From contig DATKBT010000030.1 in the NCBI GenBank assembly GCA_035546295.1, forward strand, positions 124,001 through 188,000: 64,000 bases of DNA. Direction: 5' to 3'. The notes beneath the pieces were generated by a model, which had not been told where the DNA came from, did not search any database, and saw only the letters and a program-made list of their open reading frames with translations. The position numbers and the translations under genes are program-made. This stretch comes from DATKBT01 sp035546295 (lineage in GTDB: Bacteria > Acidobacteriota > Thermoanaerobaculia > Multivoradales > Multivoraceae). Of the stretch, positions 50,608-59,072 are shown one piece after another (position 1 is the stretch's first letter; the number at the start of each line of letters is the position of its first letter).

Positions 50608-50627
50608 GGCCGACCAGGGGGTCGGCC
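50608..50627. repeat. REP-like hairpin GGCCGACC-AGGG-GGTCGGCC
   Basis: Perfect 8-bp arms; the reverse complement of 25541-25560, including shared flank CGCGATCGGCC. The remainder of 50460-50776 has no gene or promoter I can support. Confidence 0.55.
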
Positions 50628-50776
50628 GCCACCCGTGCGGTTCCCAGACGTCCTGTTGGCGCCGATGGGACACGGCCCGTGCATGCCGCGACCTGCGGCG
50701 CCGGTTGGGGGTGTCGTGGCAGGCGCGATTCGATTCCGGTTGCGCGGGCTTCGCGGCCGCGCGACGGCGGCTGGCG

Positions 50777-51793
50777 GTGACCGCGTCCGCGACGACCCTG
50801 GTGACCGGGGGAACCGGCTTCGTCGGAGCGCACCTGGTGCGCGCGCTGATCGAGCGCGGCGACCACGTCCGCTGCCTGGTGCGCCAGGGAAGCGATCGCG
50901 CCAACCTCGAAGGCCTCGACGTCGAGCTGGTCACCGGCGACCTGCGCGATCGCGCGTCGCTGGTGCGCGCGGTCGCCGGCTGCCGCGCGGTTTACCACTG
51001 TGCCGCCGACTACCGGCTGTTCGCTCGACGGCCCGCCGACCTTTACGAGTGCAACGTCGAGGGGAGCCGCAACCTGCTGCGCGCGGCCGGCGACGCCGGC
51101 GCCGAGCGCATCGTCTACACCAGCTCGGTGGCGGCTCTCGGGCTGCGCCCCGACGGCCCCTCGGACGAGACGGTGGTGGCGACGCTCGAGACCACCATCG
51201 GCCACTACAAGAAGAGCAAGCTGCTCGCCCAGCAGGCGGCGCTCGAGCTCGCGTCCGAGGGGCTGCCGGTGGTGATCGTCAATCCGTCGACGCCGGTCGG
51301 CGAGCTCGACGTCAAGCCGACCCCGACCGGGCGGATCATCGTCGACTACCTCGCCGGCCGGATGCCGGCCTACGTCGACACCGGGCTCAACCTGATCGAC
51401 GTGCGCGACGTCGCCGCCGGCCACCTGCTCGCCGAGACGCGCGGCCGGATCGGCGAGATCTACATCCTCGGCCACCGGGACATGACCCTCGAGCAGATCC
51501 TCGATCTGCTCTCCGAGCTGACCGGCCTGCCGGCGGTGCGTTGGCGCCTGCCCCACGCCGTGCCGCTGGCCGTGGGCGCGCTCTCGACCGCGTGGGCGCG
51601 TCTCGCCGGGGGGGAACCGCGAGTTTCGCTCGAGAGCGCCCGGATGGCGACCAAGCGGATGTTCTTCGACGCCGGCAAGGCGGTTCGCGAGCTCGGCCTC
51701 CCGCAGAGCCCGATCGAGGGGGCGCTGGCGCGGGCCGTCGAGTATTTCCGGGGTCGCGGGCTCGGCGCGCGCGTGCGCGGGGCTGGCGCGTGA
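50777..51793 (+). CDS. hpnA: Hopanoid-associated sugar epimerase/dehydrogenase HpnA
   Basis: A 338-aa extended SDR. TLVTGGTGFVGAHLVRALIE is the NAD site, VYHCAADYRLFARRP the conserved HpnA block after beta-4, and YTSSVAALGLRPDG with HYKKSKLLAQQAAL the catalytic Ser and YxxxK. NPSTPVGELDVKPTPTGRII and YVDTGLNLIDVRDVA are hallmark stretches of the hopanoid-associated group. GTG 50777 places the fold at the N-terminus; a GTG at 50705 would add 24 residues of no homology. The stop overlaps the hpnG start (GTGA). Its exact substrate is not established for the family. Confidence 0.93.
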   Translation: MTASATTLVTGGTGFVGAHLVRALIERGDHVRCLVRQGSDRANLEGLDVELVTGDLRDRASLVRAVAGCRAVYHCAADYRLFARRPADLYECNVEGSRNLLRAAGDAGAERIVYTSSVAALGLRPDGPSDETVVATLETTIGHYKKSKLLAQQAALELASEGLPVVIVNPSTPVGELDVKPTPTGRIIVDYLAGRMPAYVDTGLNLIDVRDVAAGHLLAETRGRIGEIYILGHRDMTLEQILDLLSELTGLPAVRWRLPHAVPLAVGALSTAWARLAGGEPRVSLESARMATKRMFFDAGKAVRELGLPQSPIEGALARAVEYFRGRGLGARVRGAGA

Positions 51794-52518
51794 TCCTGGT
51801 GGTTTCGGCGCTGGCCGAGGAGCTGGCGCCGCTGGCGAAGCGGATCGCCGGCCGTCGGCGTGTGCCGGCCCCGCACGGCGTCGCCGCGTCAGGTCTCGAG
51901 GGACGGCTCGGCGGCGTCACGCTGCGGCTCGTCGCCACCGGCGCCGGTCACGCGCGTGCGAGCTCGGGCCTGCGCAGGCTGCTCGAGGGCGACGGCTGGT
52001 GCTGCGAGCGGATGATCCTGGTCGGCGTCGCCGGCGGGCTCGATCCGCGTCTCGCGAAGGGGGACGTGGTGCGGGTCGGCCGCGTTCTCCGGCTCGACGC
52101 TGCGGGCGAGATCGCCACGGCTCCCGCCGAGCGCCGGCTCGGGGGAGATGCCGGCGGTCTCGCGCTCACCGTCGATCGGATCGTCGCCGCGGCGAGCGAG
52201 AAGGAGTCGCTCTGGCGGCGACTGGGCGAGCCGCGCGCCGCCGTGGTCGACATGGAGAGCTTTCACTGGGTGACGACGCTCGCCGAGCTCGCGGCGCCCC
52301 CCGACCACACGATCCTGCGCGCGGTGAGCGACGCGGCCGAGGTCTCCCTGCCATCGTTCCTGCCGCATTGCGTCGGGGCCGGAGGCGAGATCTCGCGCGC
52401 GCGGGTCGCCGCCCGCAGCCTGACCAGCCCGAGCAGCGTCCCAGCCCTGCTGCGCCTGCGCCGGGACGTCCACGCGGCGGCGGTGCGTCTCGCCGACGCC
52501 GTCGAGGGGCTGGTGTGA
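51790..52518 (+). CDS. hpnG: Adenosylhopane nucleosidase/phosphorylase HpnG
   Basis: A 242-aa nucleoside-phosphorylase-fold protein. ILVVSALAEELAPLAKRI is the N-terminus, LVATGAGHARASSGL the phosphate-side loop, ILVGVAGGLDPRLAKGDVV the purine-nucleosidase motif, AAVVDMESFHW the Glu that holds the ribose, and ILRAVSDAAEVSLP the Asp that acts on adenine. In the pathway it removes adenine from adenosylhopane. GTG 51790 overlaps the hpnA stop, and its own stop overlaps the start of the phosphatase-like gene (GTGA, 52515-52518). Confidence 0.9.
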   Translation: MILVVSALAEELAPLAKRIAGRRRVPAPHGVAASGLEGRLGGVTLRLVATGAGHARASSGLRRLLEGDGWCCERMILVGVAGGLDPRLAKGDVVRVGRVLRLDAAGEIATAPAERRLGGDAGGLALTVDRIVAAASEKESLWRRLGEPRAAVVDMESFHWVTTLAELAAPPDHTILRAVSDAAEVSLPSFLPHCVGAGGEISRARVAARSLTSPSSVPALLRLRRDVHAAAVRLADAVEGLV

Positions 52519-54059
52519 GAGCGGTGGGCTCGGCCAGCGGGTGCAGGCGTCGCGCCGCGGCGGGGAGCGCGCGAGCCGGCGCCGTCGTCGCGGTCGTGCT
52601 GTTCCTGGGAGCCTGCGGGACGAGCCGTCCCCAGCGGCCGCCTCCGCGGCCGGCGCCGGTGCCGGACGCGCCTCGGACCCTGGTCGTGATGCTGGATGCC
52701 GTTCCCTTCGAGTCGGTGGCCGAGCTGCCGCTGGCGGCCGACGGCGAGCGCCCCTTCGCCGAGCTCTCCGAGCCGGTGCCCTTGATCAGCTCCTTCCCCT
52801 CGGCGACCACGGTCGCGCTCACTGGCATGTTCGAGCCGATCGGGATCGAGCGTTCCCCCGGGTACGAGGCGCGCTACTTCGACCGCCAGCGCGGCAAGGT
52901 GGTGGGCGGCGGCCCCCTGAGCTATCAGCAGATCCCGTTCTCGTGGCGGGAGTTCTTCGACTGGAAGGTGCGCAGCCTGCTGCGCAAGGCGTGGGGATAC
53001 GTGCGGCCGAGGAAGTTCTCGCGCTGGGAGGTGCGCAGCGGCATCGAGGCGTTCCTCGAGTCGCAAGAGCCCTATTACTTCGTCTACGTCGGCGCCACCG
53101 ACGGGGTCGCTCACCTCGAGGGCCCCGACGGCTTCGCCAGCGTCTTCCTCGAGCTCGACCGGGCGCTCGATGCGGCGCGCGCCGAGGAGAGCTTCCGTAC
53201 GGTCCTGCTCTCGGATCACGGGGTCGGTGGCGGCGAGCTCCTCGACAACGTGTCCCGCAGAGTGCGGCGCGCGCTGAACGATGCAGGGCTCGACCCCAGC
53301 AAGCGCTTGCGCGACCGGCGAGACGTGGTGCTCGTGCCTTTCGGTCTGCTCTCCGGGTTCGTCGTGATCACGGCGCCAGGGCGCGAGCCGGAGGTCGCCC
53401 GCATCGTCGCCTCGGTAGAGGGGGTCGACGTGTGCACGACAGCGACTCGCCCCGGTCCGGAGGCGGACGAGGCCTGGCTGGTCACGTCGGCCGGCGGCGC
53501 CGCGACGATCTCGCGACGCGAGCGCGAGGGAACCGTCGAGTGGCGCTACGAGGTCGCGAGCGCCTCCGACGTCGACACCCAGGCTGCCGCCGGCGACCCG
53601 GCGCGTCTGCGCGTCGCCGATTCGGCGGCCGTCTCGAAAACCGTCTCGAAGACCGAGCCGCGGGCGGATCCCCTCGGGTATCGGGATCTCGCCGGCGTCT
53701 GGCGCTCCGACTTCGAGTGGTATCGCGAGATCGCCGACCGCCGGCTACCCGACGCGCTGCATCGGATCGACCGCGGCTTCGAGCTCGTCACGAACCCGGC
53801 TTCGCTGCTCTGCTCGGTCTCCGAGGGTTTCATGTACGGCTCGATCACCACCGACCTCACCAGCCGCATCTCGGTCGGTCGCCTGCGCTACACGCACGGC
53901 GGCCTGGCGCGCGACGACAGCCTCGGGTTCTTCATGACCGACCACCCGGGGCTGCGCCAGCGGGGACCGGCGCCGAGCGGTGCGGTGCGCTTCGATCGAG
54001 CGCTCGTGGGCATTGGGGGAGCCGGGCCCGCGCTGAGCCCTTCGGACCCGATGCGCTGA
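52515..54059 (+). CDS. Alkaline-phosphatase-superfamily lipoprotein coupled to hpnG
   Basis: A 514-aa protein with a lipoprotein signal (AVVAVVLFLGACG). The fold is type I phosphodiesterase/alkaline phosphatase: metal Asp in TLVVMLDAVPFE, nucleophile Thr in ISSFPSATTVALTGM, Asp/His in GATDGVAHLEGP, Asp-His in LLSDHGVGGGE, and the last His in RYTHGGLARDD. All metal ligands appear present. It is exported and membrane-tethered, with an unknown phosphate ester or diester as substrate. GTG 52515 overlaps the hpnG stop, so the two are translationally coupled; a role in hopanoid side-chain dephosphorylation or lipid headgroup turnover is inferred. It is not a named hpn gene that I know. Confidence 0.82.
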   Translation: MRAVGSASGCRRRAAAGSARAGAVVAVVLFLGACGTSRPQRPPPRPAPVPDAPRTLVVMLDAVPFESVAELPLAADGERPFAELSEPVPLISSFPSATTVALTGMFEPIGIERSPGYEARYFDRQRGKVVGGGPLSYQQIPFSWREFFDWKVRSLLRKAWGYVRPRKFSRWEVRSGIEAFLESQEPYYFVYVGATDGVAHLEGPDGFASVFLELDRALDAARAEESFRTVLLSDHGVGGGELLDNVSRRVRRALNDAGLDPSKRLRDRRDVVLVPFGLLSGFVVITAPGREPEVARIVASVEGVDVCTTATRPGPEADEAWLVTSAGGAATISRREREGTVEWRYEVASASDVDTQAAAGDPARLRVADSAAVSKTVSKTEPRADPLGYRDLAGVWRSDFEWYREIADRRLPDALHRIDRGFELVTNPASLLCSVSEGFMYGSITTDLTSRISVGRLRYTHGGLARDDSLGFFMTDHPGLRQRGPAPSGAVRFDRALVGIGGAGPALSPSDPMR

Positions 54060-54241
54060 CGAGGGGAGCGGAGCGCCACGCACTAGGACGGCTGCAGTGC
54101 GCTGCAGGGATTTGACTCGCTGCGCGGCTTTCCGCACACTCCGGTCGGCTCGGAGCCGACACCATCGATCGGAACGTCGGGGTCGAGCGCCCGGCGATCG
54201 AACGAGCCCGCACCGAGCGGACCCAGCGGCGAGCAGCGACG

Positions 54242-55324
54242 ATGCCCACCTCTTCTCAGAACCCGCCCGAGGCGCCTCCCGCGGAGCGGCGCGGCGACGA
54301 CGTCGATCGCGAGGGCGGGGAGCTGGAGGCGCGCGACCGCAAGGCCGAGCACATCGATCTCGCGCTCGAGCGGCGGATGCAGGCGCCCCGTCCGGAGCTC
54401 GACCGGCTGCGTTTCGGACACTGCGCGCTGCCCGAGATCGACTTCGACGACGTCGAGCTCGGCTGCGAGTTCCTCGGCCGCCGGCTCCGCGCGCCGCTGC
54501 TGGTCTCCTGCATGACCGGGGGGACCGGCGCCGCCGAGATGATCAACCGGCACCTGGCGGAGGCCGCCGAGTACTGCCGGATCGCGCTCGGCGTCGGCTC
54601 GCAGCGCAAGGCGCTCGAGGACCCGGAGACCGCGAGGAGCTTCGAGGTCCGCCACCATGCGCCTTCGGTTCCGGTGGTCGGCAACCTGGGAGCAGTGCAG
54701 CTCAACTACGGTTACGGTGTCGCCGAATGTCGCCGGGCGATCGACATGATCGACGCCGACGCGCTGGCGCTGCATCTCAACCCGCTCCAGGAGGCGATCC
54801 AGCCGGAGGGGCAGACGCGTTTCGCGAACCTCCTGCCCAAGATCGGCGAAGTGGTCGGCGGGCTGGGCGCGCCCGTGATCGTCAAGGAGATCGGCAACGG
54901 GATCTCGGGTGGGGTGGGCCGGCGGCTGCGCGACGTCGGCGTCGAGATCGTCGACACCGCCGGCTCGGGCGGCACCTCGTGGGCGCGCATCGAGGCGTCG
55001 CGCGCCGACGATCTCGACCTCGGCGAGCTGTTCGCCGACTGGGGGGTCTCGACCGCCACCTCGATCCGGGAGCTGGCCGCGATCGACGGCCTCACCGTCA
55101 TCGGATCCGGGGGCCTGCGCACCGGGATCGACGTCGCCAAGGCGATCGCTCTCGGCGCGAGTCTGGTGGGGATGGCCTATCCGTTCCTCGAGGCGGCCAC
55201 CGAATCCGCCGAGGCGGTCGTCGAGCGCATCGAGCGGATCACCCGCGAGCTGCGGATCACCATGTTCTGCCTGGGCGTGCGCACCCTCGACGAGCTGCGG
55301 CGGGTGCCGCTGCATGCCGCGTGA
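54242..55324 (+). CDS. fni: Isopentenyl-diphosphate delta-isomerase, type 2
   Basis: A 360-aa FMN- and NADPH-dependent IPP isomerase with a TIM barrel. It begins with RKAEHIDLALERRMQAP (substrate-binding RKxxH). SCMTGGTGAAEMINRHLAEA, GVGSQRKALEDPE, LHLNPLQEAIQPEGQT (catalytic Gln and metal region), VIVKEIGNGISGGV, DTAGSGGTSWARIEASRA and GSGGLRTGIDVAKAIALGA are all type 2 signatures. It starts the mevalonate part of the locus after a 182-nt gap. HMG-CoA reductase follows after 22 nt. Confidence 0.96.
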   Translation: MPTSSQNPPEAPPAERRGDDVDREGGELEARDRKAEHIDLALERRMQAPRPELDRLRFGHCALPEIDFDDVELGCEFLGRRLRAPLLVSCMTGGTGAAEMINRHLAEAAEYCRIALGVGSQRKALEDPETARSFEVRHHAPSVPVVGNLGAVQLNYGYGVAECRRAIDMIDADALALHLNPLQEAIQPEGQTRFANLLPKIGEVVGGLGAPVIVKEIGNGISGGVGRRLRDVGVEIVDTAGSGGTSWARIEASRADDLDLGELFADWGVSTATSIRELAAIDGLTVIGSGGLRTGIDVAKAIALGASLVGMAYPFLEAATESAEAVVERIERITRELRITMFCLGVRTLDELRRVPLHAA

Positions 55325-55346
55325 CGGCGCCGGGAGCGAGCCTGCG

Positions 55347-56690
55347 ATGACCGACGCACCGGCGAGCCCGCCGAGCCGAGCGGAGAGGTCCGCTGCTGGC
55401 GCGGCACGGCTCGTCGAGCTGGAGGAAGGGCACGAGCAGCTCGCCCGCGAGCTGGCCTCCGGCGAGCGCGCGCTGCATCAGGTCCCGCGCGACCTCGACG
55501 CCGATGTCGCCGCAGCGATTCGCCGTCGCGCCGCCGTCCTGCGCGGCGAGGCCGAGGGACGCAGCCTGGCGCTCGACCACATCGGCAGCTATACCCTCGA
55601 CGCTGCCCGCGCCTCCGCTCAGCACTGCGAGAATTTCGCGGGCGCCGCCCAGATCCCGCTCGGTCTGGTCGGACCGCTCCTGCTGCGCGGCGACGAGGGC
55701 TCGGAGCAGGTTCTGGTGCCGATGGCGACCACCGAGGGCGCGTTGCTCGCGAGCGTCAATCGCGGCTGCCGGGCGATCACGGCGGCCGGCGGAGCTCTGG
55801 TGTGGAGCGAGGAAGTTGGGATGACGCGCGCCCCGGTGTTCCGGGTCGGTGGCATCGACCAGGCGCGCCACCTCCTCGCCTGGCTGGACGAGAACGAGGA
55901 GCGCCTCCGCCGCCACGCCGAGGGCACCAGCCGCTTCCTGCGACTGCTCGAGCTCCGGCCGCTGGTGTTCGGCGGCACCACGGTCTTCCTGCGCTTCCGA
56001 TTCTCGACCGGCGACGCGATGGGCATGAACATGGTGACCATCGCCTGCGATCGCGTCGTGCGCGAGCTGATCGAGCCCGAGACCGGGGTTCGGTGCGTGG
56101 CGCTCTCCGGCAACTACTGCGTCGACAAGAAGTCGTCGCAGGTCAACTTCCAGCTCGGCCGCGGTCGCCGGATCGTCGCCGAGGTCGTCCTCCCGCGCGA
56201 GGTGCTGGTGCGCACGCTCAAGACCGAGGCGAAGGCGCTGGTCGAGGTGACCCTGCGCAAGAACCTCCACGGCTCGATCGCGGCAGGAGCGATGGGGTTC
56301 AACGCCCAGTTCGCGAACGTGCTGGCGGCGCTGTTCGTGGCCACCGGTCAGGACCTCGCGCACGTGGTCGAGGGCGCGATGGGGCTCACCCACTTCGAGG
56401 AGCGCGACGACGGCGCCGTCTACGCCTCGGTCACCATGCCCGACGTCCCGCTGGCGGCGGTGGGCGGCGGCACCGGGCTCGCCACCCAGCGCGAGGCCCT
56501 GGCGCTGCTCGGCATCGAGCCCGATCCGGAGCGTCCGGGCGCGGCGGTTCGCCGGTTCGCCGAGATCACGGGCGCGGTGGTGCTCGCCGGAGAGCTCTCG
56601 CTGATGGCGGCCTTCACCTCGAACGACCTGGCGCGCGCCCATGAGCGCCTGGGTCGGGCTCCCGGGGGTTCCACCGGGAGCGGCGGGTAG
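55347..56690 (+). CDS. Hydroxymethylglutaryl-CoA reductase, class I-like
   Basis: A 447-aa HMG-CoA reductase making mevalonate. ENFAGAAQIPLGLVGPL is the dimer and substrate segment, VPMATTEGALLASVNRGCRAI carries the catalytic Glu, RFSTGDAMGMNMVTIACD the cofactor motif DAMGMN, and CVDKKSSQVNF the catalytic Lys. AVGGGTGLATQREALALLG contains the Asp/Gly-rich region, and AHERLG supplies the C-terminal His. The DKKxxxxN form fits class I (eukaryote-, archaeon- and some-bacteria-type). ATG 55347 follows GGGAG. mvk starts 32 nt after the stop. Confidence 0.94.
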   Translation: MTDAPASPPSRAERSAAGAARLVELEEGHEQLARELASGERALHQVPRDLDADVAAAIRRRAAVLRGEAEGRSLALDHIGSYTLDAARASAQHCENFAGAAQIPLGLVGPLLLRGDEGSEQVLVPMATTEGALLASVNRGCRAITAAGGALVWSEEVGMTRAPVFRVGGIDQARHLLAWLDENEERLRRHAEGTSRFLRLLELRPLVFGGTTVFLRFRFSTGDAMGMNMVTIACDRVVRELIEPETGVRCVALSGNYCVDKKSSQVNFQLGRGRRIVAEVVLPREVLVRTLKTEAKALVEVTLRKNLHGSIAAGAMGFNAQFANVLAALFVATGQDLAHVVEGAMGLTHFEERDDGAVYASVTMPDVPLAAVGGGTGLATQREALALLGIEPDPERPGAAVRRFAEITGAVVLAGELSLMAAFTSNDLARAHERLGRAPGGSTGSGG

Positions 56691-56722
56691 CGAGCCTCGT
56701 CCTCGGAGGCGGAGGAGCACTC

Positions 56723-57925
56723 GTGGCCGATGTCGTCGTCTCGGTGCCGGGTAAGCTGATCCTGGCCGGCGAGCACGCGGCGGTCTACGGTCATCCGGCA
56801 CTGGTGGCGAGCCTCGGTCTGCGGGTCACGGTCGAGGTGAATCGCGGCACACACGCGTCGGGGGTGCGCCTGGTGCTGCCGGACCTCGGCGTCGTTCGCG
56901 TCGTCTCGTGGCTCGAGGTCGATCGCCACGCGGCCGCGGCGCGTCGCCGCTGGGAGGCGTGGAGGAAGAGCGGCGGGCCGTTCGTGCCGTGGACGGGCGC
57001 CGAGCAGGATGGCGATCGCGGTGACGCGCAGGCAGCCCACGTGGTGCTCGTCGCGCTCGGCGAGACGCGGCGCGCCTTGATAAACGACGCTGAGGATTCG
57101 CTCGAGCTCACGATCCGCTCCGAGCTGCCGGTCGGCGCCGGCTGCGGCTCGTCGGCCGCGGTGGCGTGCGCCGTGATCGCAGGGCTGGCGATGACGCACT
57201 GGAGCGCCGAGCAGCGGCTGGCCGGCTCGCAGCTGATCGACCTGGTGGAGAGCGTGGCCTTGCGCGTCGAGCGTCGCCAGCACGGCTCGCCGTCTGGGGT
57301 CGATGCTGCGGCGGTGCTGCGCGGCGGCCTGCTGTGGGTGGAGCGCGGCTCGGGGAGTCTGCTCTTCCGTCCGCTCGCCGCCGACTCGCCGGCACTCGAA
57401 CGCTTCCTCCTGTTCGATAGCGGCACGCCCCGTCAGAGCACCGGCGAGGTGGTCGGCCGGGTTCGCGCGCTGGCCCAGCTCGAGGGGCACCGCATCGACG
57501 TCGCGCTCGAGGCGATCGGCGAGGCGACCGTCCGGCTCCGCGCGGCGCTCGAGCGCCGGGAGGGCGGCCCAGAGGCCGGCGCTGAGGACCCCGACGAGAT
57601 CGTCACCACGATCCGGCGGCTCGAGCGCGAGCTGGTGCGCATCGGCGTCGTCCCCGTGTCCGTCGCCGAGCGGCTGCGCGCGATCGAGGCGTCGGGATCG
57701 GCGGCCAAGATCTCGGGAGCGGGGGCGCTCGACGGCGAGAGCGCGGGGATGGTGCTCGTCTATCATCCGCCCGGCGCCGGCGACCTGCCGATGAGCGCGC
57801 TTCGCGGTTGGCGGCAGATCCGAACCCAGCTCGGCGTGGAGGGTCTGCGGGTCGAGCTCGCGGGCCGCCTCGTCCATCCGTTTGAGGAGCGAGGTTGCGC
57901 TCCGGCGCCGGAGCCGGGCTCATGA
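56723..57925 (+). CDS. mvk: Mevalonate kinase
   Basis: A 400-aa GHMP kinase. SVPGKLILAGEHAAVYGHPA is the mevalonate-kinase N-terminus, LPVGAGCGSSAAVACAVI the phosphate loop (PxGxGxGSSAA), HGSPSGVDAAAV the catalytic Asp region, and AAKISGAGALDGESAGMVLV the third GHMP motif (usually TGAGxGG). It converts mevalonate to 5-phosphomevalonate. GTG 56723 has GGAGGAG ahead. The stop overlaps the next start (ATGA at 57922). No separate phosphomevalonate kinase is present in the cluster. Confidence 0.92.
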   Translation: MADVVVSVPGKLILAGEHAAVYGHPALVASLGLRVTVEVNRGTHASGVRLVLPDLGVVRVVSWLEVDRHAAAARRRWEAWRKSGGPFVPWTGAEQDGDRGDAQAAHVVLVALGETRRALINDAEDSLELTIRSELPVGAGCGSSAAVACAVIAGLAMTHWSAEQRLAGSQLIDLVESVALRVERRQHGSPSGVDAAAVLRGGLLWVERGSGSLLFRPLAADSPALERFLLFDSGTPRQSTGEVVGRVRALAQLEGHRIDVALEAIGEATVRLRAALERREGGPEAGAEDPDEIVTTIRRLERELVRIGVVPVSVAERLRAIEASGSAAKISGAGALDGESAGMVLVYHPPGAGDLPMSALRGWRQIRTQLGVEGLRVELAGRLVHPFEERGCAPAPEPGS

Positions 57926-58941
57926 GTGAACGATCCGTCACCGCCGAGGCCGGCTCCAACATCGCCTTCGTCAAGTACTGGGGAGCGCGCGACCTCGAGC
58001 GCGCGATCCCGGCCAACCCGTCGATCTCGATGACGCTGGACGCCTGCCGGTCGATTTGCAGTGCATCCTTTCGGCCCGATGAAGGCCGCGCCGGCGGAGC
58101 GGAGGCGGATGAGGTGCTGCTGGCCGCGGGCGACGAGCTGGTCGACCCCGGGGCGGCTTTCACGCGGAGGGTCGTCGCCCATCTCGACCGGCTCCGGGAG
58201 TGGGCCGGGGTGCGCGGCGCTTTTCGCATCGCGACCCGCAACACCTTCCCGGCCGCGGCCGGCATCGCCTCCTCGGCCTCCGGCTTCGCCGCCCTGACGG
58301 TGGCCGCGGTCCACGCTCTCGGTCGCGAGGTGAGCGGCAGCGAGCTGTCGTCGCTCGCGCGGCGCAGCGGGTCGGGCTCGGCGTCGCGCTCGGTGTGGGG
58401 GGGCTTCGTCGAGTGGCCGGTGGGAGACGAGTCGCTGTGCGCCGCGCAGCCGATCGCCGACCGCGACCACTGGGCGTTGTGCGACGTGATCGCCGTGGTC
58501 GAGAGCGGGCCGAAGGAGGTCTCTTCGCTCGACGGACATCGACGAGCCACGACCAGCCCCTACTTCGAACGTCGGCTGGAGCGTCTCCCCGAAAAGCTCG
58601 AGCGGGTGCGATCGGCGATCCACACCCGCGACCTCGCGGCGCTCGGGCCGATGGTCGAGGAGGAGGCGATCGACCTCCACCTCGTCGCGATGTCGTCGCG
58701 GCCTCCGATCTTCTATTGGCAGCCCGCGACCCTGACGCTGCTCGCCGCCGTTCGCGAGTTGCGCGGGGCGGGCGTCGGCGCCTGGGCGACGATGGACGCG
58801 GGCGCCAACGTCCACGTGCTGTGCGAGCCCGAGGACGAGCCGCGCGTGGCCGAGCGGCTCGAGGCCGAGCCGGCGGTCGAGCGTGTGCTGCGCGATCGCG
58901 TCGGCGGCGGGCCGGTCTGGCGGCCGGGGGCGGAGCTGTAG
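57922..58941 (+). CDS. mvaD: Mevalonate (di)phosphate decarboxylase
   Basis: A 339-aa GHMP-fold enzyme that makes an isopentenyl product by ATP-driven decarboxylation. EAGSNIAFVKYWGARD is the N-terminal block, IPANPSISMTLD follows, FPAAAGIASSASGFAALTVAA is the phosphate loop, and GSGSASRSVWGGFVEW and FYWQPATLTLLAAV are family blocks. TMDAGANVHVL carries the catalytic Asp. Two changes are noticeable: KYWGA in place of the usual KYWGK, and DAGAN in place of DAGPN. Because no phosphomevalonate kinase is nearby, action on the mono-phosphate cannot be excluded. Confidence 0.88.
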   Translation: MSERSVTAEAGSNIAFVKYWGARDLERAIPANPSISMTLDACRSICSASFRPDEGRAGGAEADEVLLAAGDELVDPGAAFTRRVVAHLDRLREWAGVRGAFRIATRNTFPAAAGIASSASGFAALTVAAVHALGREVSGSELSSLARRSGSGSASRSVWGGFVEWPVGDESLCAAQPIADRDHWALCDVIAVVESGPKEVSSLDGHRRATTSPYFERRLERLPEKLERVRSAIHTRDLAALGPMVEEEAIDLHLVAMSSRPPIFYWQPATLTLLAAVRELRGAGVGAWATMDAGANVHVLCEPEDEPRVAERLEAEPAVERVLRDRVGGGPVWRPGAEL

Positions 58942-59072
58942 GAGTCCGGGGGGCACGTCGGTTCCACCTCGGTTTCTCGTGCGTCCGGCAGAGCTCCTCC
59001 CGTGGCCAGGCTGGCGCGCCTCCTCCTGGCTGGTAGGCTTCGGGTTTCGCCGCGCGTCCGACACCTCAGCCG

